64,000 nucleotides of DNA, taken from the NCBI GenBank assembly GCA_029260595.1, contig JAJDCY010000010.1, forward strand, positions 359,675 through 423,674, read 5' to 3'. Below, piece by piece: positions 52,601-60,617 of the stretch. Each line of letters begins with the position of its first letter. Position 1 is the first letter of the stretch. The DNA is from Phycisphaeraceae bacterium. Lineage in GTDB: Bacteria; Planctomycetota; Phycisphaerae; Phycisphaerales; Phycisphaeraceae. A program made the position numbers and the translations under genes. Under the pieces are notes generated by a model, which saw only the letters and a program-made list of their open reading frames with translations, was not told the origin of the DNA and did no database searches.

Positions 52601-55600
52601 GCTTCAAGGTAACCGCCAAGAAATCATCAAAGAAGTCAGCCGACGAGCTTCTGGGTGTTCGTGGTTTAGACATCGCGTTGGATGCCGAAGGTGATCCCAT
52701 CCGTTTTCACAGCCTGGGTGCATCGCCGCGGTTGCAGGTCACGCTTGTGGACCATCGGCGTATTGATGCGTTCGCGCGTGCCGTCGGGTTGCTGGTATTT
52801 ACGATCGGGGTTGCGTTGGTGACCAGAACGCCGATCACGAAAGTACGGTACTTGCTGGTGACGAGTTTTGTCGCCACAGTGCCGCTGCTGTTTAGCCGGC
52901 CTGATTTGGCGCAGGTTGGTTACGCGGGGCTGATGGGCGTGATGTGTTTGGTGCCGTTCTATGCGTGTGCAGGCGTCATCGCATTCATCGCGCGGCGTGT
53001 GCGGACGCCGCGGCTGCCGGTCGGGGCGGTTGCCACGGGCGCGGTCGTCGTGGCGGTGCTGATCGGGTTGGGCGTCAACCCCGCATCGGCCGCTGACGAG
53101 CCAGAGGACGTCGGCCCGCCGGTCGTGGTGCCGGATGACGCGGTTGTCGTCCCCTATGACCCGGCGGATGCTTCGAGCGATCCGGCGGACGACCGGCTGT
53201 TGGTGCCTTATGAGCGATTCGTCGAGCTGTGGAACCTGGCCTATCCAAATGAGGCGATCGAAGCAGTCGATCTGGTGGTGCCGTATGCCTTGGCGGGCAC
53301 GGCGTTCACCGCGACGCTGACGAGTCAATCACATCTGGTATTTGAGGGCGGGTTTGAGGTAGAGGTTTTTACGGATGGTGTTGTTTCGGTCCCGCTGGCG
53401 TTGGTGGGGGGGGTGTTCGCGTCGGCGACGCTCGACGGGCAGCCGGCACCGGTGCGAACGGTTGGGCTCGATCTCGTGGCCGATCGACAAGCCCGATTTT
53501 TGCCACAGGACGCGGGCAACGAGTTGTCGGTTTTGCAGGTGCGCGGGCGTGGGCGACATCGGGTTGGGTTGCAGGTTCATGTCCCGCTAACGCGGCAGGG
53601 CGGGTGGCGCATCGCGGCGTGCCGTCTGCCGTCGGGTGTCGCGGCGTCGCTTGCGCTGACGGTCCCCGATGCGGGTACTGAGGTGCGTCTCACGGACGTA
53701 ACGGATCAGAGTTTGGTTGAGACCAAGGAGACCGGGCAGCGGATTGAGACCGCGGTTGGGCGTGATGGGCGGGTCGCGATCCATTGGCGGGCGAAGGTTG
53801 ATCTGGGTGGCGTTGATCGCGGGCTCAAAGCCGACTGCCACGCCATCGTCGAGGTTGAGCACGGGCGCGTACGATCGACCTGGTCGTTTGATCTGGCGTT
53901 TCCGCGCGGTGAGCGCGAGGGGTTCGAGGTGCGGATTCCCGATGGTTACCTGGTCGAGTCAGTTGAGGGGGCCAATATCCGCGGGTGGCGGGCTGACGAT
54001 TCTCAGGAGTCGACGGTACGCATCAGCCTTCTGCGGCCGGCGAAGGATCGAGAGAGTTTTGTGGTTCGGGTGCGCCGCGAGCAGGGCGACGGGTATGGCG
54101 AGGCGACGGAGATCGACGCGCCAAGTCTGGTCGTCACCGGTGCGGCGGTTCAGAGCGGGACGCTTGTGATCCGTCGGAGCCCCGGCTTAACGGTTCGCAC
54201 GCTGGCCGCGACCGGTGCATCGCGCACGGATATGCCCCAGGCCGCCTCCCATCATGCCGCGGCCCGCGAATCCGGCGGGGTGATGCGGACGACGCCTCAT
54301 GAGGCTTACCGTTTTGCGTCGTCGGGGTTGGGTATTCGCATGGCGGTTTCGCCCACGCCGATCCGTCGGTCGGCCCGGGTCCAGACTTTGGTCCGCCTTG
54401 GCAGCAACGAGCACACGGTTGAGTCGCGTGTGGTGATGAACGTGAAACAGGGCGTTGTACACGCAGCAACGGTCGATGTTCCGCGAGGGTTCACCACCGA
54501 CGCCGTCTCGGCACCGATGCCGTTTGAGTGGGCGATCGTGCCCAGTCGGGACGGGCAGCGGATCACGGTATCGCTTGGGGTTGGGCAGCGCGATGAGTTC
54601 GCGATTGTGATCAAGGGCGCGCTGTCCAGTGACGGTGCGGCTACGAAGTTGCCACTGCCTCGGATCGTGGTGGGAGACGTCGAGGACCAGCGGGGCGACA
54701 TTGTTATCCAGACCGACCCCGGTACGGACGCCGCGATGGAAGGCCTGGCCGGGTGTCGATCAATCGCGCTTGCCCGCGCCGACTCGTGGTTAAGCCCGGC
54801 ACAGCGCCCATTGGCCCGGCTTGCGCTGACGTACGAGAAGGCGGCCTATCGCGGGACGATCGTGTTGTCACAACGAGGGGCGGAGGTGTCGTGCAGCACG
54901 GTCACCAGTATCCGCGTTACGGATCGCGCGATCGAAGAGACGATCCTTTTCGACTTTCAAGTCAGCAACGCCGGGCTGCGCGAGGTTGCGTTTCTCCTAC
55001 CCGATCGACTGGCCGATGCACGCGTTTCCGTTCCGCTGCTTCGTCGCAAGACGGTGATGTCGGCCGAGGGCAATGCCGGTTGGGTACGGGTGCGGTTGCA
55101 ATTACAGGACAGCGTGATCGGCCCGCTGCGTGTCCTGGTCGAGCATGATCGACCGCTCAGCCACGAGGTGCAGGATGGGCCGATCCCCATCGTTGAGACC
55201 GGCCTCGTGGAACAGCGGCTGATGTCACTGGAGAACACCGGGTCGGACGAAGCCGTTATCGAATCGTACGCGGGCATGCAGCCGCTGACGGATCGATTGG
55301 CCAAGCACCACGGGTTAAGCCGATTGCTCGCGCTGGGGTCGGCCCAGTCTTACGAAGCGACGGGGCCGGACGTTGAGCCTAAGTTCACGTTTCGGATGAA
55401 GTCGCGGGAGACTGTCAGAACGGTCGATGCGCGGATTGGGTTGGCGCAGACGGTGTTCGTGCTTGACGCGGCGGGGGCCTACCGGGCGGCGCAGTCGTAT
55501 CGGATCGACAACGGCACCGAGCAGTATTTGGAGATTGAGCTTCCGGGTGGTGCGGAGCTTTGGGCTGCGACCGTCGCCGGCAACCCGGTCAAGCCGGTTC

Positions 55601-56931
55601 GGCCGCCCGGCGCTGCTTCGGCGGGGCTTATCCGCATCCCGCTGATCAAGACCGCGCCGGGCGATCTCGATTACGAAGTCACGGTGACGTATGCGGGCGA
55701 GCTAGGCCGGCTGCACCGCCTTGCCTCGATGGATTTTCCGATGATCCGCGCGACCAATATCGGTGTTGAGCTTAGCCAGGCGCGGCTGTTCCTTCCGGAC
55801 ACGCACCGGTGGTTCGGGTTCGAAGGGAGCATGCGTCGCGTCACCCGTGCCGGCGATCTCGAAGCGGGTTACCTGTCCTACACGTCCAAGCAAGTCGAGC
55901 GGCTGACACACACACTTAAGGATTCGAACCCCTATGCGCAGGCCCGTGCGTCTCACAACATCGCGGACCTGAAGGGGCAGATCGGGGCGTATCAGGATCA
56001 GCTCGGGCGTGTCGGTGGGAATGAGGAGCTTCGCCGCCAACAGGCATCCAACGCGGCGATCCTCGAGCAGGCTGAGCGCGAAGCCAAGCGTGTCGAGGCC
56101 GACGAGGCCGCGCCTGTTTACGCCGGTGGGCGTGCGCGGCTTAATGAGGTTTGGGCGACACAAAAAAACGTGCGATCAGGCAAAGCGATCGAGCAACTCG
56201 ACGCGAATTTTCGCGCGGTGCCGTCGCCGCAACCAAAAACTGAAGGCACCGATCCCGGTGTCGGCGGGGAGTTTTCCTACCAGTGGCTCGCGGATCACGG
56301 GTTGGCGAAGCAGGCTGACAATGCTCCGGGGTTGGATCAGGTCGGCCAGCCTCGGCCAACCGGTCGACCGACCGCTCGGCCGACCGGGCCGCTCGAGATC
56401 GGTGACCAGCGCATCAATCAGCAGCCGCAAGCGCCCCGATGGGACCGCCTCACAGAGAGCGAGAGCGTGCAGTTGCATCGGCCGGACGATGAAGAGCAGT
56501 CACAAGCTTCGCGCGAGTCGGGCAACAAGCCGGCCCTCACCAAGAGAGACCTCTATCGACGCAAGCTGAATCGGGCTCGCGGTGATCGCACGGACGATGA
56601 GCTTGTTGAAGCATTCAGTAGTGACGGTTTGCTCCGCGATACGGTCACTCTGCACGATCGCGACATGCTGAGCTCGGTGGTTCGCGGTGGTGGCGGCGAG
56701 TGGGAGGCGGGCGGTTTCGCCAATGGGATCGCGAGCCTTGATGTGCAGATCGTGACGGCTGGGACGGAGTATCGGTTCACCACGCCACGCGGTCAGGTTC
56801 AATTAAGTGGGCGTGCGGTCGCCGAGTCGTCGGTAACGATTGTTCGTCGCTTGCTCGCGTACCTCACCATTTTGGTTGTGGTCGGCTGGCTGATGTGGAT
56901 GTATCAGCGACAGGCGGCACGGGCCGGCTGA
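49663..56931 (+). CDS. giant two-module exported membrane protein (modules B and C fused)
   Basis: 2422 residues from the ATG at 49663 (GGAGGGG shortly before it). It opens with a signal peptide (cut about VASA) and HVPYDDLNILL, module B, ending near residue 1115 with membrane segments (RAVGLLVFTIGVALV, YLLVTSFVATVPLLF, GLMGVMCLVPFYACAGVIAFI). Then a second signal-like stretch ends in NPASAADEP at about 1146, and module C starts VVVPYDPADASSDPADDRLLVPYERF. Both modules share strand motifs and a LWAATVAGNPVKP/LWTATLDGEPIKP pair. The end (about 2080-2400) has a coiled coil, a disordered Gln/Pro-rich region and one final membrane segment. It reads as two paralogous genes fused. Confidence 0.85.
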   Translation: MTKQTYCRVMSVVILMASLVGHAAVASAVQPPSELRVDRELHVPYDDLNILLEGGVERVLMTRQEYESLLAHSKRQPVDAAPLRAALIAGDYEIAIDDARAVIRATLTIDGLEDGLHPVPLDFSGVGIRGAVIDGVDAPIAIGDDGRPVVFVRDVGRRELRVEAVAPLRPVDAHRALQIKIPTPASTRISVTAVGDVEIRSGLTVIRRDYDAAAGVTRFELLPERGPVSLVVSMNHRFEQSQATLLSRSVTVATVQGTTEQIETTASISVLHRAVERLRFSVPQGFEVTRVTCPHLASWTVAETGASKVLEIELSEPVADTEVVRITANRQVPTPAEWSLQRIAPLGVVSDVSIVGLVLDQRLSVRAAMPEGLIPLDTAVIDAVVAGDRPAGVPVVSATRPVLAFYAPQGGFGLKAEIEKAPAELRVAATLSMTLDRSTQRVRGGLTLAPLGEACYGFDLLVPGGWRVTALTDSDRAPLRFDPVREGAGGQTHERLRVRLPAGILPGEQRIVYFEAEALPQGWLGGWRDIQVAMPNFAVAGASAQTGVVMVIGDDDLAVVPDRLVGLAALDENEKAEYGLGGGDATAYRYDEPGYEGVFRVSRYQPRLSAETVSSFRLNPDTLDAHYELVFRIDRARTDRLALLLPQSTPIAISITSVSGATVKEFTDHPAEGGMRHWSVTLAEPVRGSVRLAVDFQQRITGNGESELTLPVVVADAVEYQSGLVSIEGSDELDIEVTAHPRRVDVGELVDATYQPGPRLLGVYQFVGHPDAVTVVHERSGGYGLPPAVIQHAGLRTAVSANGLAQTVAAYRLRAQALFLEVRLPDQSRLWTATLDGEPIKPQRESGRILLDLPASPYSVDRELVIVYETPVDAIGAYGDLALGAPGMVFHSGMPADSGDYSPAAAVPVTEFEWILYPPRGYRMVASHGTVTTEAAAWPRGSGAVLFGGSAGTASRASPSDHSHLERALSKLSVPDGRSGFKVTAKKSSKKSADELLGVRGLDIALDAEGDPIRFHSLGASPRLQVTLVDHRRIDAFARAVGLLVFTIGVALVTRTPITKVRYLLVTSFVATVPLLFSRPDLAQVGYAGLMGVMCLVPFYACAGVIAFIARRVRTPRLPVGAVATGAVVVAVLIGLGVNPASAADEPEDVGPPVVVPDDAVVVPYDPADASSDPADDRLLVPYERFVELWNLAYPNEAIEAVDLVVPYALAGTAFTATLTSQSHLVFEGGFEVEVFTDGVVSVPLALVGGVFASATLDGQPAPVRTVGLDLVADRQARFLPQDAGNELSVLQVRGRGRHRVGLQVHVPLTRQGGWRIAACRLPSGVAASLALTVPDAGTEVRLTDVTDQSLVETKETGQRIETAVGRDGRVAIHWRAKVDLGGVDRGLKADCHAIVEVEHGRVRSTWSFDLAFPRGEREGFEVRIPDGYLVESVEGANIRGWRADDSQESTVRISLLRPAKDRESFVVRVRREQGDGYGEATEIDAPSLVVTGAAVQSGTLVIRRSPGLTVRTLAATGASRTDMPQAASHHAAARESGGVMRTTPHEAYRFASSGLGIRMAVSPTPIRRSARVQTLVRLGSNEHTVESRVVMNVKQGVVHAATVDVPRGFTTDAVSAPMPFEWAIVPSRDGQRITVSLGVGQRDEFAIVIKGALSSDGAATKLPLPRIVVGDVEDQRGDIVIQTDPGTDAAMEGLAGCRSIALARADSWLSPAQRPLARLALTYEKAAYRGTIVLSQRGAEVSCSTVTSIRVTDRAIEETILFDFQVSNAGLREVAFLLPDRLADARVSVPLLRRKTVMSAEGNAGWVRVRLQLQDSVIGPLRVLVEHDRPLSHEVQDGPIPIVETGLVEQRLMSLENTGSDEAVIESYAGMQPLTDRLAKHHGLSRLLALGSAQSYEATGPDVEPKFTFRMKSRETVRTVDARIGLAQTVFVLDAAGAYRAAQSYRIDNGTEQYLEIELPGGAELWAATVAGNPVKPVRPPGAASAGLIRIPLIKTAPGDLDYEVTVTYAGELGRLHRLASMDFPMIRATNIGVELSQARLFLPDTHRWFGFEGSMRRVTRAGDLEAGYLSYTSKQVERLTHTLKDSNPYAQARASHNIADLKGQIGAYQDQLGRVGGNEELRRQQASNAAILEQAEREAKRVEADEAAPVYAGGRARLNEVWATQKNVRSGKAIEQLDANFRAVPSPQPKTEGTDPGVGGEFSYQWLADHGLAKQADNAPGLDQVGQPRPTGRPTARPTGPLEIGDQRINQQPQAPRWDRLTESESVQLHRPDDEEQSQASRESGNKPALTKRDLYRRKLNRARGDRTDDELVEAFSSDGLLRDTVTLHDRDMLSSVVRGGGGEWEAGGFANGIASLDVQIVTAGTEYRFTTPRGQVQLSGRAVAESSVTIVRRLLAYLTILVVVGWLMWMYQRQAARAG

Positions 56932-56945
56932 TACTCGACCGTGGA

Positions 56946-57479
56946 TCACTCGTCGACCGGTCGCAACGGCTTGGCTTTGCGGCGCGACGCAGGCTGTTGG
57001 CTGATCTCCGACAACACCCGCAGCCCCGTCGCGATCTGTTCGATCGCCTGGTATCCGTCCGGGACGATCCGTGTTAGCTGATCGTTGTTGATGTGGTCGT
57101 CCTGGATCGCGGCTTCGACTTTGGTGAGTGTTTCGCTGAGGTTCTGGAACGCCATCACCATTGCGCGCAGCGCATCGAATCGATCCACCTTGCCGTCGCG
57201 ATTCACATCCAGGTCGGAGTTGGTCCAGATCTGGCGGATCGGTGTGCCCGCGGTGAGCGCTTGTGCCAGCCGCAGCTTCACTTCGCGTTCGGGGTGATGC
57301 CTGATCCATTGACGAACCGTCTCGAACTTCGGTTGGCCTTCGTTGTTGACGTAGCGTCCGACGGCGCTGTCGCTGACGCCGGCCAGCTCGGCCAACTCGA
57401 TACCGGTCGCGAGCTTCTCGCTGATCAGTTGTTGCAGCGTCTCGCTGAGCAGATTGCCTTTCCCGCTTTTGTTAGTCAT
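56946..57479 (-). CDS. HTH DNA-binding protein with dockerin-type calcium loop
   Basis: 177 residues from the ATG at 57479. A Cro/C1-like helix-turn-helix lies at about 28-50 (GIELAELAGVSDSAVGRYVNN). After a helical linker, residues 91-102 form a perfect 12-residue dockerin/EF-hand loop with Asp1, Asn3, Asp5, Gly6, Asp9 and Asp12 (LDVNRDGKVDRFDALRAMVMAF). The rest is helical. There is no signal peptide, so the loop, usually found in secreted dockerins, would be in the cytoplasm. It is convergent with the giant gene (14 bases) and divergent from the Cys-rich/FeeM pair, which it could control. Confidence 0.82.
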   Translation of the reverse strand: MTNKSGKGNLLSETLQQLISEKLATGIELAELAGVSDSAVGRYVNNEGQPKFETVRQWIRHHPEREVKLRLAQALTAGTPIRQIWTNSDLDVNRDGKVDRFDALRAMVMAFQNLSETLTKVEAAIQDDHINNDQLTRIVPDGYQAIEQIATGLRVLSEISQQPASRRKAKPLRPVDE

Positions 57480-57612
57480 GGCTGATGGGTTCCCGCCATT
57501 GCCCCCGCTCGCTGGACATACGATCAGAATGTGAACCGGCAACGTAGACCGGGCACCGCGGCCACTGCCGTTGAATTGTACCCGCAACGCGATCGAAAGG
57601 AGCGATGACCCA

Positions 57613-57957
57613 GTGACAAACTCAAGTGGTTCCAAGTGCTGCACCGAGCCCTGCCGGGGGTTGAAATGCGGAAGGAGCCGCCGGAACGAGTCCAAGGCCA
57701 CAACTGCGGCCACACACGTGGGTACACCCGAGGGCGACGCTCGCCTGGCCGATCAGCTCATGCTGTTGGTCGCTCGGCTGTTCGGGGTGTCGTCACACCA
57801 GTCTCGCCATCAGCCGGTGGCTCTGACGCTGGGCGCAAGTGAGCCTCATGCGTGCGGCGGCGCCTGCGGCCGGCCCGGCGCCGGCGGTTGCCCCTGCCGC
57901 AAGAAACATGGCCGTCCGCGCCCTGCAGTCGGACAGAGTTTGGAGGTGTCGTTGTGA
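57613..57957 (+). CDS. small Cys-rich protein coupled to the FeeM-like gene
   Basis: About 114 residues from a GTG at 57613, ten bases after AAAGGAG. The stop overlaps the GTG start of the next gene (GTGA, four bases), which supports that it is translated. It has eight cysteines in two groups, SKCCTEPCRGLKCG at the start and HACGGACGRPGAGGCPCRKK near the end, suggesting metal binding. The middle is a short helix (RLADQLMLLVARLFG). I do not know a family for it. An upstream TTG at 57571 is less likely. Confidence 0.6.
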   Translation: MTNSSGSKCCTEPCRGLKCGRSRRNESKATTAATHVGTPEGDARLADQLMLLVARLFGVSSHQSRHQPVALTLGASEPHACGGACGRPGAGGCPCRKKHGRPRPAVGQSLEVSL

Positions 57958-58820
57958 TCCTAGCCGCTGAAAAATCACCCGATCTGGATCGCCAGTTGGC
58001 TGACGTGGCTGTCGATGCGTTGGCGACCGAGCCACGTATGTCGCAGCGCTTCCGCCCGGTGCGGTCGGTTCATGAGATCAGCCGAGCGTGGCACCTGGTC
58101 TACCGCGCATACCACCATGCCGGGTTGATTTACTCCAATCCGTACCTCCTGCATACGACGCCGGCCGCGACCGGTGAGGGGGCGATGGTGTTGATCGATC
58201 AGCCTGGCGATGATGTCAGTGGGACGCTGACGGTGGTTGAGGATTCGCCCCAAGGCCTCTCGCTCGACCGCTGGTTCCGTCCCGAGTTGGATCGGTTGCG
58301 TGAGCAGGGCGGGCACTTGATGGAGGTCGGGCTGTTCGCGCATGCCGGGCAGCTACCTGAGCCTGTCGATGAGTCGCCCGGTTCCGGCTATCCACGATGT
58401 GGCGCCATCCCCGCCGCACAACGGTCGGCCGAGATGGGGGCGAGCTTGTTCGGGATGCTGCGGATTGCATTTTGGTACGGCATTCACCATGGCGTGACGG
58501 ACTTCGTCGTCGCGGCACACCCCGCACAGGCCCGCTACTTTTCGGTTGCGTTTGGCTTATTGCAGATCGGATTGCCACGGGACGGTGATGCGCCGCGGCG
58601 GCGTCCGATGGTGCTGATGCGTGTGAATGTGGAAGCGATGCTCGACCGCGGCCCGCTTCCCGCGACCTGGCGCGCGATGCTTGATGACCCGATCAATCCT
58701 GATTGCTTCGCCAGCCGCCACACCCTCCGCCCGGCCCGCCCGCACTCGTTAGCCGTGCTCGCCGGGCATATCGACGAGTACCTGTGGTTCCAGTACCCGG
58801 GGTCACGGGTGGCGAACTAA
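57954..58820 (+). CDS. FeeM-like N-acyl amino acid synthase (GNAT fold)
   Basis: 288 residues from the GTG at 57954, which has GGAGGT six bases upstream and overlaps the previous gene by four bases. The core matches the FeeM acyltransferase family: a segment HLVYRAYHHAGLIYSNPYLLHTT, then VSGTLTVVEDSPQGL, RLREQGGHLMEVGLFA, and later GIHHGVTDFVVAAHPAQARYFSVAFGLLQIG. FeeM-type enzymes move long acyl chains from acyl carrier protein onto amino acids, making N-acyl amino acid signals or lipids. The acceptor here is unknown. It forms a unit with the Cys-rich gene. Confidence 0.8.
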   Translation: MILAAEKSPDLDRQLADVAVDALATEPRMSQRFRPVRSVHEISRAWHLVYRAYHHAGLIYSNPYLLHTTPAATGEGAMVLIDQPGDDVSGTLTVVEDSPQGLSLDRWFRPELDRLREQGGHLMEVGLFAHAGQLPEPVDESPGSGYPRCGAIPAAQRSAEMGASLFGMLRIAFWYGIHHGVTDFVVAAHPAQARYFSVAFGLLQIGLPRDGDAPRRRPMVLMRVNVEAMLDRGPLPATWRAMLDDPINPDCFASRHTLRPARPHSLAVLAGHIDEYLWFQYPGSRVAN

Positions 58821-58920
58821 CGCGGTGATTGTTGGGGTTTTCGGTGCGGCCGGCAAGGTGTCGCCGGGTGGCTGCATCGGGTGTCATCGATAAGTAGCGT
58901 GCGGTAGACTGGCCGGCCGC

Positions 58921-60435
58921 ATGGCAATACGGTTCTACAACACACTCTCACACGGGCTGGAAGACTTTCTCCCCGTCGATCCGCCTAAGGTTTACATCTA
59001 CAACTGCGGCCCGACCGTTTACGACTTCGCCCATATCGGCAACTTCCGGGCGTTCGTTTTTGCCGATCTGTTGCGGCGATTTCTGGAGTTTGCCGAGCAC
59101 GATGTGCAGCAGGTGATGAACATCACGGACGTCGGGCACATGACCGAGGACCAGCTCGCCGATGGCGGGGGGCAGGACAAGATGCACGTCGCGGTGGAGC
59201 GGGTCAAGACCGCGAAGAAGTCAGGCAAGCTGCCGGATAACGCGGTTACTGATCCGAGCGACCCATACCAGGTCGCCAGGTATTACGCGGGTGCATTTGT
59301 GGACGATGCGAAACTGCTCGGTCTGAAGATCGCCGATGAGGCGGCCGATCACATGCCGCGCGCGACCGACCACATCCCGGCGATGCAGGATCTGATCGGC
59401 AAACTGATCGAGAACGACCATGCATACCTCGCCGCGGACGGGGCGGTGTACTACAGCGTTCAATCGTTCCCCGACTACGGGCGGCTTAGCGGCAACACGC
59501 TCGAACGCCTGCGCGCCGGGGCGGGTGGCCGCGTTCAGGGCGAGCATCAGGCCGTCAAACGCCACCCGGCCGACTTCCTTTTATGGAAGCCCGACCCGCA
59601 CCACTTGATGAAGTGGGACTCGCCGTGGGGCGCGGGCTACCCGGGTTGGCACATCGAGTGTTCAGCCATGGCGATGAAGCTGCTTGGCCGCTCGACCATC
59701 GACATCCACACCGGTGGTGAGGACAACATATTCCCGCACCACGAGTGTGAAATCGCGCAATCCACGGCGGCAACCGGTCAGCCGTTCGCGCGGTTCTGGA
59801 TGCACACTCGGTTCCTGCTGGTCGACGGGCAGAAGATGTCCAAATCCAAGGGCAACTTCTATACGGTGCGCGAGATTCTTGCCGGGAAGCTAACCGGCTC
59901 GCCGGTCGACCCGAGGGTTTTGCGCTACGAACTATTAAAGGCTCACTACCGGTCAAACCTGAACCTCTCGGCGAAAAGCATCGAAGAATCGGCGATCCAG
60001 GTCCAACGGCTCCGCGTGACAGCCGGCGCTTTGCGAAAGAAACTCGCCGCACTCGATGCGCCCGCGGCCGTCGAGGTGGATCCGGCCCACCCCGCGCTCG
60101 CCGCATTCGCCGAAGCGTTGTCTGACGACCTGAACATTGGCGGTGCGCTCGGCGTTGTTTTCGACTGGCTTGGCCGACACGACCGGGAAGGCCCGGCGCA
60201 GGCGCTTGCTGTGATTGAGAGACTTGACAGCGTGCTAGCGGTTCTTGACAGCGACACCGAGCAGGGCGGCGAGGGCGACGCCACCGCCAAGTGCCGCGCC
60301 ATCGATGCCGCTCGTGATGCCAAGGATTTTGAAACCGCCGATCGCCTGCGCGACGAGCTGCGTGATGCCGGCTACGTCGTGTTGAACACCGCGTCGGGCA
60401 CGGTGGTCGAACGCCGTCTGACCAGCCCGTCCTGA
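58921..60435 (+). CDS. cysS: cysteinyl-tRNA synthetase
   Basis: 504 residues, starting with the ATG at 58921. The class I signature HIGN is at 38-41, Cys29 (NCGPTVYD) and the His/Glu set of the zinc site (GWHIECSAM and HHECEIAQS) are present, and KMSKS is at 305-309. The DALR-like helical end is normal length. It charges tRNA-Cys. It follows the FeeM-like gene by 100 bases and precedes the DUF4914 gene by 182 bases on the same strand. No T-box or other leader is visible. Confidence 0.97.
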   Translation: MAIRFYNTLSHGLEDFLPVDPPKVYIYNCGPTVYDFAHIGNFRAFVFADLLRRFLEFAEHDVQQVMNITDVGHMTEDQLADGGGQDKMHVAVERVKTAKKSGKLPDNAVTDPSDPYQVARYYAGAFVDDAKLLGLKIADEAADHMPRATDHIPAMQDLIGKLIENDHAYLAADGAVYYSVQSFPDYGRLSGNTLERLRAGAGGRVQGEHQAVKRHPADFLLWKPDPHHLMKWDSPWGAGYPGWHIECSAMAMKLLGRSTIDIHTGGEDNIFPHHECEIAQSTAATGQPFARFWMHTRFLLVDGQKMSKSKGNFYTVREILAGKLTGSPVDPRVLRYELLKAHYRSNLNLSAKSIEESAIQVQRLRVTAGALRKKLAALDAPAAVEVDPAHPALAAFAEALSDDLNIGGALGVVFDWLGRHDREGPAQALAVIERLDSVLAVLDSDTEQGGEGDATAKCRAIDAARDAKDFETADRLRDELRDAGYVVLNTASGTVVERRLTSPS

Positions 60436-60617
60436 CCCGAAATCTAATCGCACGCATCCTCTTGCACGGCGGACGGCGCCACCGCCGATTGGTGGTGGGG
60501 CGTGCGTTTGCTAAGGTTTATCGGTGGGCGACCCGCCCAATAGCGGTGACGTTTGCCGCTCAAACGCATTCAGCCGCGGCGATATCAGCCGCTTGGCATC
60601 AGGAAGGACGTCACGCC

